This document shows positions 14,513 through 18,776 of a stretch of 18,776 bases of DNA, one piece after another. The DNA is from Chloroflexota bacterium (GTDB lineage: Bacteria > Chloroflexota > Anaerolineae > Anaerolineales > Villigracilaceae). The notes beneath the pieces were generated by a model. It did not search any database and had not been told where the DNA came from. It was given only the letters and a program-made list of their open reading frames with translations. The first letter of the stretch is position 1. Every line of letters starts with the position of its first letter. The stretch is taken from contig JAPLGV010000211.1 in the NCBI GenBank assembly GCA_026389975.1, positions 1 to 18,776 on the forward strand, read 5' to 3'. The translations under genes and the position numbers were made by a program.

Positions 14513-15292
14513 ATGAATAACATTCGCATTGTCAAAGAAAGTATCGAACCGCGATATGTCATGGATCTGTTCGACCACTTCGCCTTCAACGACCCGGCGG
14601 AGGGCCCTATCCGCGGGTTCCCGATGCACCCGCAGCGCGGCATCGAGACAGTCTCCTATATTCTCAAAGGCAGCGTCAACCACCGCGACAGTCTGGGCAA
14701 CGCCGGCCTCATCGGCCCAGGCGACCTACAGTGGATGACCGCCGGTGGCGGTATCCTGCACGAGGAGATGCCCCGCCGCGGACCGGATGGGATCATTGAC
14801 GGTTTCCAGTTGTGGGTCAACCTGCCCGCCGCGCAAAAAATGTCCCGTCCGCGTTACCAGGAAGTCGGTGCTGAAACAATCCCGGTGTTCGAAAAGAACG
14901 GCTGCCGCGTGCGCGTGGTTGCAGGTACGGTGGATGGCATCCACGGCCCGGTAACGGAGATTGCTGCCAATCCGCTATACTTGGATGTGATGCTGGAGGC
15001 TGGAGCCAAATTCAACCTTCCGGTCCCCGAGGGACACACCGTCCTGGCCTATGTGTTCGATGGACAGGGAATATTTGGGAATACGGAAGTCGCGTCGGTC
15101 AAGATGGCCATCTTTGGCGAGGGCAACCAGATCGAGGTCCGGGCCAGCTACTCGCTGGTACGTTTCATGCTGATGGCCGGTGCACCGTTTGGGGAGCCAA
15201 TCGTCCCTTATGGACCGTTTGTGATGAATACGCGCGAAGAAATCCAGCAAGCGGCGGCCGATTTGAGGGATGGAACATTCGTCCGAGAATAA
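14513..15292 (+). CDS. Pirin family protein
   Basis: A bicupin protein of 259 residues. Pirins bind one iron or similar metal in the N-terminal cupin; some are quercetin dioxygenases, others redox or transcription cofactors. The N-terminal cupin is clear: GFPMHPQRGIETVSYILKG (35-53), VNHRDSLGN (55-63), PGDLQWMTAGGGILHEEMP (69-87). The usual metal ligands are two histidines in HPH plus a later His and Glu. Here His39, His83 and Glu85 are present, but the second histidine of HPH is Gln41. The C-terminal cupin ends near residue 240 with the common PYGPFVMNT sequence. It has its own promoter and terminates 42 bp before the NUDIX gene. The biological substrate is unknown. Confidence 0.93.
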   Translation: MNNIRIVKESIEPRYVMDLFDHFAFNDPAEGPIRGFPMHPQRGIETVSYILKGSVNHRDSLGNAGLIGPGDLQWMTAGGGILHEEMPRRGPDGIIDGFQLWVNLPAAQKMSRPRYQEVGAETIPVFEKNGCRVRVVAGTVDGIHGPVTEIAANPLYLDVMLEAGAKFNLPVPEGHTVLAYVFDGQGIFGNTEVASVKMAIFGEGNQIEVRASYSLVRFMLMAGAPFGEPIVPYGPFVMNTREEIQQAAADLRDGTFVRE

Positions 15293-15322
15293 CAGGAAGG
15301 ATACAAGTGCGCGACCTTCCTG

Positions 15323-15328
15323 TATAAT
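15323..15328 (+). promoter_or_regulatory. -10 element of the NUDIX gene, leaderless arrangement
   Basis: TATAAT is followed by GGACGC and then the ATG at 15335. The six-base spacing equals that at 9364 and at the moaC start, and TATAATGG-N-CGCATG is shared with the 9376 gene. No ribosome site is present. Confidence 0.6.
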
Positions 15329-15334
15329 GGACGC

Positions 15335-15802
15335 ATGACTCATCTCCTTTATGGCGAACGCATCGGCAAACAGGGCAAACTCCGCCTGGGATGCTCGGCG
15401 GTCCTGTTCGACGAAAAACACGCGAAAGTCCTGCTAACCCGCCGCTCCGACAACGGGATGTGGTGCCTGCCCGGCGGAATGATCGAGGCGGGTGAATCAG
15501 TAGCCGAAGGCTGCGAGCGCGAAGTCTGCGAGGAGACCGGGCTGCGTGTGCGGGTTACCCGGCTGACAGGTGTCTACTCTGACCCGCATCACGTGACCGT
15601 CTATCCAGACGGCAACCAGGCCCACGTCGTGGTACTAAATTTTGAAGTGGAACTCCTCAGCGGCGAACCCGGCCTAAGCAACGAGACCACCGGCGTGGAA
15701 TGGTTCCCCGTCGGCGAGGCGGTGGAGATGGACCTGTTCCACGGCCACGCCGAACACGTCCGCGATACCCTGGCGGGACAGGATACGGCGTTTATCCGAT
15801 GA
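15335..15802 (+). CDS. NUDIX hydrolase
   Basis: A 155-residue NUDIX hydrolase, an enzyme that splits nucleoside diphosphates linked to another group, with a divalent metal. The NUDIX box is complete at 48-70: G-x5-E beginning at Gly48 with Glu54, then Arg62 Glu63, Glu66, Glu67, Gly69 and Leu70. The sequence WCLPGGMIEAGES leading into it is typical of ADP-ribose pyrophosphatase or MutT-like members. Which nucleotide it uses cannot be judged. ATG 15335 is chosen because a TATAAT lies six bases before it and the protein is then of normal length. Its stop overlaps the ATG of the methyltransferase as ATGA, so the two are translated together, though no shared pathway is evident. Confidence 0.93.
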   Translation: MTHLLYGERIGKQGKLRLGCSAVLFDEKHAKVLLTRRSDNGMWCLPGGMIEAGESVAEGCEREVCEETGLRVRVTRLTGVYSDPHHVTVYPDGNQAHVVVLNFEVELLSGEPGLSNETTGVEWFPVGEAVEMDLFHGHAEHVRDTLAGQDTAFIR

Positions 15803-16437
15803 GCCATTCCAGCACTCGAATCAACTACGATCGCATGAGCCGCTTCTATGATCTGTTCGCCGGGACGAGCGAGCGCCGTTTCACCGGGATTGGCTTACAG
15901 ATGCTTGCCGCCCAGGCTGGCGAGAATGTGCTCGAGATCGGATTCGGCACCGGGCACAGCCTGGTGGCACTGGCGCAAGCCGTGGGTGGTTTCGGGAAAG
16001 TTACCGGAGTAGATATTTCTAAGGGTATGCTGCATGTGACACAGTCCCGTCTCAAGCAATCCGGACTTGCCAAACAGATTGATCTCCGGTTAGGAGACGC
16101 CGCGGGCCTGCCGTTCAATGCGGCTGGTTTCGATGCTGTTTTTACGAGTTTCACCCTGGAACTGTTTGACTCGCCGGAGATCCCCATCGTCTTGAAAGAA
16201 TGCCGCCGGGTGCTCCGCCCGGAAGGCCGCATTGGAGTGGTGGCTCTTGCCAAGACAGACGGAGTGGCCGTCAGGATATACGAGTGGGCACACGCTAAAT
16301 TCCCCGACTTTATTGACTGCCGCCCCATCTGTGTACATAAAGTTCTCGAAGAGGCGGGGTTTCGAATAACAGAGACAGTAGAAAGATTCATGTGGGGATT
16401 GCCGGTTAAAATCGTTATCGCCCGCAAATTGTCATAA
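15799..16437 (+). CDS. SAM-dependent class I methyltransferase (UbiE-like)
   Basis: A 212-residue Rossmann-fold methyltransferase. Motif I, VLEIGFGTGHS, is at 44-54, the acidic end of strand 2 is VTGVDIS near 68-74, and motif post-I (DLRLGDAAGLPF) and ECRRVLRPEGRIGVV follow in the standard order. The N-terminal YDRMSRFYDLF resembles UbiE/COQ5-type and phospholipid N-methyltransferases, but the acceptor cannot be named. ATG 15799 overlaps the NUDIX stop by four bases (ATGA); longer in-frame starts would only read NUDIX coding sequence in another frame. The gene ends 8 bp before a strong hairpin that it shares with typA on the other strand. Confidence 0.9.
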   Translation: MSHSSTRINYDRMSRFYDLFAGTSERRFTGIGLQMLAAQAGENVLEIGFGTGHSLVALAQAVGGFGKVTGVDISKGMLHVTQSRLKQSGLAKQIDLRLGDAAGLPFNAAGFDAVFTSFTLELFDSPEIPIVLKECRRVLRPEGRIGVVALAKTDGVAVRIYEWAHAKFPDFIDCRPICVHKVLEEAGFRITETVERFMWGLPVKIVIARKLS

Positions 16438-16445
16438 CTTCAAAA

Positions 16446-16482
16446 AAACCCTCCCGCAGGTTCGAAACCTGCGGGAGGGTTT
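16446..16482. terminator. Bidirectional terminator between methyltransferase and typA
   Basis: A perfect 17-bp stem (16446-16462 with 16466-16482) around the loop CGA. For typA on the minus strand it directly follows the stop codon and ends in seven T, an excellent terminator. For the rightward methyltransferase it is followed by only TTT, so it is weaker that way. Confidence 0.93.
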
Positions 16483-18339
16483 CTACTCTTCCAACGCTTC
16501 TTTAGACTTCTTATCCTGTTTACCGCGTTCATCGGTATTCAGGATGCGTTTGCGGATGCGGTACGAAAGCGGCGTCACTTCGAGCAGTTCGTCATCGGCC
16601 AGGTACTCAATAGCCTCGTCTATGCTCATCTGGCGCGGCGTTGTCAGGCGGATTTCCATATCGCCGTGCGATGAGCGCATGTTGGTCAAATGCTTCTTGC
16701 GGCAGACGTTGATCGGAATGTCGCCGGGACGGGCGTTCTCGCCAATGACCATCCCTTCGTACACGGACACACCCGGACCGTAGAACAGGGTTCCGCGGTC
16801 TTCGGCACTCTTTAGAGCGTAGGCGGTGGTATCGCCCATTTCCCAGGCCACCAGCGAACCGGTGGAACGCGTCGCCATTGGCCCGGCCATTTCCTCGTAC
16901 CCGTGGAAAAGCGTATTCATCACACCCATACCGCGCGTGGCAGTCAGGAATTGGTAACGGAAACCGAGAAGACCGCGCGTCGGGACAATATACACCAGCC
17001 GCACACTCCCCTGACCCGTATCCTGCATATCCATCATTTTGCCGCGCCGCCCCCCGAGCATTTCCACCACCACCCCCACCGTCTCGGGACTGGTTTCGAC
17101 ATGGACTTCCTCGAACGGTTCGAGTTGGGTGCCGTCTTCGGCCTTCCGGAAAATCACTTCCGGACGGGATACCTGGAATTCATACCCTTCCCGGCGCATG
17201 GTCTCGACCATGATAGCCAGATGCAACTCACCGCGCCCGGAGACGAGGAATGTCTCGGCGGTACCGGTCCCCTGCACGCGCAGGGAAACGTTTGTGCGCA
17301 ATTCGTCAAACAGGCGCTCGCGCAACTTACGAGAGGTGCTCCAGCGGCCTTCCTTGCCCGAGAACGGCGAAGTATTGACGCCAAATGTCATGCGGACGGT
17401 CGGTTCTTCCACTATGATTGTTGGCAAGGCAACCGGGTTTTCCGAGTCGGCCAGGGTCTCGCCGATGGCAATCCCCTCCAGCCCGGCCAGGGCGATTATC
17501 TCACCGGCTTCGGCCTGTTCTACTTCAACTTTATTCAAGCCTTGATGCACATATAAATAACGAGCGCGCTCCGGCGTGATCGTACCGTCACTCTTCAGAC
17601 GCGCCAGCGGCTGTCCAACTTTGATCTTGCCAGCATGGATACGGCCCACGGCGGTCACGCCGCGGTAATCGTCGTAACCCAGGGTGGTGACAAGTAACTG
17701 GAACGGCGCGTCCGCATCCACTTTAGGGGCGGGGATGTGCCGCAGGATGGTCTGGAACAGCGGCTGGAGGTCCGGGCCAAGGTCCGGGGAGAAACCGGCC
17801 TGGGCGCTGGTCGCCTGGGTATAGATAATGGGGAAGTCCGCCTGCTCATCGGTGGCTCCCAGTTCGATGAACAGGTCAAATGTCTCGTTGACCACGCGCT
17901 CGGGTTCGGCGTCCTTGCGGTCCACTTTGTTGATGACCACCACGGCCTTGTGGCCCATCTCGAGGGCTTTCTTGAGCACGAAACGGGTCTGCGGCATCGG
18001 ACCTTCGGCGGCGTCCACCAGGAGCAGGACGCCGTCCACCATATTCATGACGCGTTCCACCTCGCCGCCAAAATCGGCATGACCGGGGGTATCCACGATG
18101 TTGATTTTGACTACCTGACCCGTTTCCGGGTCGGGGATGGTGATGGCGGTGTTCTTGGCCAGGATTGTGATGCCGCGCTCACGTTCAAGGTCGTTGGAGT
18201 CCATGACACGCTCGGCCACCTGCTGGTTGTCGCGGAAGGTGTGTGACTGGCGCAGGAGACCGTCCACCAGGGTGGTCTTGCCGTGGTCCACGTGGGCGAT
18301 AATGGCGATATTACGAAGGTCCGTTCGTTCTTTAAACAT
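16483..18339 (-). CDS. typA: Translational GTPase TypA/BipA
   Basis: TypA is a ribosome-associated GTPase related to EF-G and LepA, linked to ribosome assembly and stress or cold tolerance. With ATG 18339 it has 618 residues, as expected. P-loop AHVDHGKTT is at 15-23, RERGITI at 54-60, DTPGH at 83-87 and NKVD at 137-140. The EF-G-like domains follow, and the TypA-specific C-terminal part includes GPGVSVYEGMVIGENARPGD and the KKHLTNMR segment. An in-frame GTG at 18375 would add 12 residues, but these come from a palindromic repeat (18355-18402) and do not resemble any TypA N-terminus, so the ATG is preferred. No Shine-Dalgarno is visible; a TACAAT lies 12 bases upstream of the ATG, so a very short leader is possible. 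A terminator-like hairpin further upstream may act as an attenuator. Confidence 0.96.
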   Translation of the reverse strand: MFKERTDLRNIAIIAHVDHGKTTLVDGLLRQSHTFRDNQQVAERVMDSNDLERERGITILAKNTAITIPDPETGQVVKINIVDTPGHADFGGEVERVMNMVDGVLLLVDAAEGPMPQTRFVLKKALEMGHKAVVVINKVDRKDAEPERVVNETFDLFIELGATDEQADFPIIYTQATSAQAGFSPDLGPDLQPLFQTILRHIPAPKVDADAPFQLLVTTLGYDDYRGVTAVGRIHAGKIKVGQPLARLKSDGTITPERARYLYVHQGLNKVEVEQAEAGEIIALAGLEGIAIGETLADSENPVALPTIIVEEPTVRMTFGVNTSPFSGKEGRWSTSRKLRERLFDELRTNVSLRVQGTGTAETFLVSGRGELHLAIMVETMRREGYEFQVSRPEVIFRKAEDGTQLEPFEEVHVETSPETVGVVVEMLGGRRGKMMDMQDTGQGSVRLVYIVPTRGLLGFRYQFLTATRGMGVMNTLFHGYEEMAGPMATRSTGSLVAWEMGDTTAYALKSAEDRGTLFYGPGVSVYEGMVIGENARPGDIPINVCRKKHLTNMRSSHGDMEIRLTTPRQMSIDEAIEYLADDELLEVTPLSYRIRKRILNTDERGKQDKKSKEALEE

Positions 18340-18354
18340 ATATAATTTACCATT

Positions 18355-18402
18355 GTAGGGGCGGACGGTGTCCACTCAGGGCGCACAGCCGTGCGCCTCT
18401 AC
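18355..18402. repeat. Palindromic intergenic repeat upstream of typA
   Basis: GTAGGGGCG (18355-18363) and CGCCTCTAC (18394-18402) are inverted copies with one mismatch. Nested inside is a perfect hairpin, GGCGCAC (18380-18386) with GTGCGCC (18391-18397). The GTAGGGGCG...CGCCYCTAC design resembles dispersed intergenic palindromes seen in several bacterial groups; other copies would lie outside this window. Confidence 0.6.
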
Positions 18403-18414
18403 GATATTCCATAC

Positions 18415-18439
18415 AAAAACCCCGGAGTAGAGACCGGGG
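18415..18439 (-). terminator. Terminator-like hairpin upstream of typA (possible attenuator)
   Basis: On the minus strand CCCCGG and CCGGGG (18439-18434 and 18425-18420) form a 6-bp GC stem with an 8-base loop, followed by five T (18419-18415). It stands about 75 bases before the typA ATG. It could end an upstream transcript or attenuate typA. Confidence 0.6.
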
Positions 18440-18477
18440 CCTGACTTGAAGATTAATGATTCCGGCGTGCGGGCTGT

Positions 18478-18486
18478 ATTCTATCA
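18478..18486 (-). promoter_or_regulatory. Candidate extended -10 promoter of the typA leader
   Basis: TGATAGAAT on the minus strand fits an extended -10 (TG-N-TAGAAT). A start near 18471 would place the hairpin at 18420-18439 about 32-51 bases into the RNA. No convincing -35 is seen. Confidence 0.35.
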
Positions 18487-18570
18487 GATTGTGCGGAATT
18501 TGGGCAGGGGCGCATTGCCTCACATAGGATCTTACTTTGGTGCAAATCGTTGACTCAGAAAGAATGTTAC

Positions 18571-18599
18571 CCTAGGCAGAACCTAAAGTACTGCCAAGG
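18571..18599 (+). repeat. Hairpin covering the transposase ribosome site
   Basis: CCT-A-GGCAG (18571-18579) pairs with CTGCC-A-AGG (18591-18599), with a single A-A mismatch. The second arm contains the start of AAGGAAG, the likely ribosome site for the ATG at 18605. It could restrain translation of the transposase. The left end of the insertion sequence could not be located. Confidence 0.4.
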
Positions 18600-18604
18600 A
18601 AGCT

Positions 18605-18776
18605 ATGCTTAGTCAACACAGCAAACAAGAATTGTTACATGCGAATCGTCCGCGCTATCGAAAAGCCAACAAGTTCGAAAAGCAGCACATACTGGATGAA
18701 TTTGTGGCTGCGACACTCTAACATCGAAATTATGCCATCCGGGTCCTGAATCAGGCTGTCCAGCACACCCGCACCC
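18605..18776 (+). pseudogene. Broken transposase/integrase, 5' fragment running off the window
   Basis: From ATG 18605, preceded by AAGGAAG, 38 codons read MLSQHSKQELLHANRPRYRK and onward to LDEFVAAT. This matches my recollection of the N-terminus of a family of integrase-core (DDE, rve-type) transposases that continue with GYHRKYAIRLLN. Here the frame meets TAA at 18719-18721, exactly where Tyr is expected, and then continues in the same frame with HRNYAIRVLNQAVQ to the end of the window. A point change to stop, rather than a frameshift, therefore explains the break. The insertion sequence family is uncertain, the catalytic core is outside the window, and no terminal repeats were recognised. 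It is probably an inactive remnant that inserted upstream of typA. Confidence 0.75.

Noticed and set aside
16903..17556. Long plus-strand open frame (217 codons) opposite typA
   Set aside because: Lies wholly antisense to the clear typA coding sequence and is low-complexity His/Pro-rich in its first part. A shadow caused by high GC third positions.
18440..18604. Possible tRNA or other structured RNA right of the typA leader
   Set aside because: No cloverleaf, T-loop sequence or other known RNA pattern could be drawn from either strand.

Overview
The window reads as a bacterial chromosome segment of moderately high GC. It is most consistent with Chloroflexota, probably the class Anaerolineae. 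That assignment is inferred from three things: predicted lipoproteins with Thr/Pro-rich linkers (PD40 propeller, LytM-like and NBR1-Ig-like), start regions with TATAAT six bases before an ATG and no Shine-Dalgarno, and overall gene content. No rRNA or tRNA gene and no CRISPR array was seen. No gene-free stretch exceeds 300 bases.

Layout. Bases 1-4561 (minus strand) hold an amino-acid metabolism cluster read as argF, rocD, ald, then a CoA-transferase cut by the left edge. A good candidate promoter with direct and inverted repeats lies just upstream of argF. Bases 4668-9316 (minus) form a tightly packed six-gene run: moaC, moaD, moaE, a threonine-synthase-like PLP enzyme, a MoxR ATPase and a DUF58 protein. 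Several neighbours overlap as ATGA, and the run starts from an apparently leaderless promoter. A second leaderless promoter diverges from it and reads rightward into 9376-12609: a 119-residue hypothetical protein, a PD40 lipoprotein and an M23/LytM-like lipoprotein, separated by 1-2 bases.

recA follows at 12713 with its own promoter and a LexA-like site, then a small NBR1-Ig-like lipoprotein and a strong terminator (14430-14461). Next come a pirin, a NUDIX hydrolase with a third TATAAT-N6-ATG start, and a methyltransferase overlapping it. A 17-bp hairpin terminator separates these from typA/bipA, which is read leftward. Upstream of typA lie a palindromic repeat, a terminator-like hairpin that could be an attenuator, and the 5' end of a broken transposase running off the right edge.

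How the genes fit together. MoaC, MoaD and MoaE act in molybdopterin synthesis. MoxR and DUF58 are a classic chaperone/substrate-type pair. ArgF, RocD, Ald and the CoA-transferase suggest ornithine/alanine interconversion feeding carbon and nitrogen into central or fermentative metabolism. The three lipoproteins look like cell-surface proteins.

No clearly new multi-gene system stands out. The most interesting items are the repeated leaderless start signature, the M23-like lipoprotein that has lost its HxH motif, the interleaved palindrome inside a signal-peptide coding region, the 15-bp in-frame duplication in the PLP enzyme, the SOS-like recA promoter and the possible typA attenuator.
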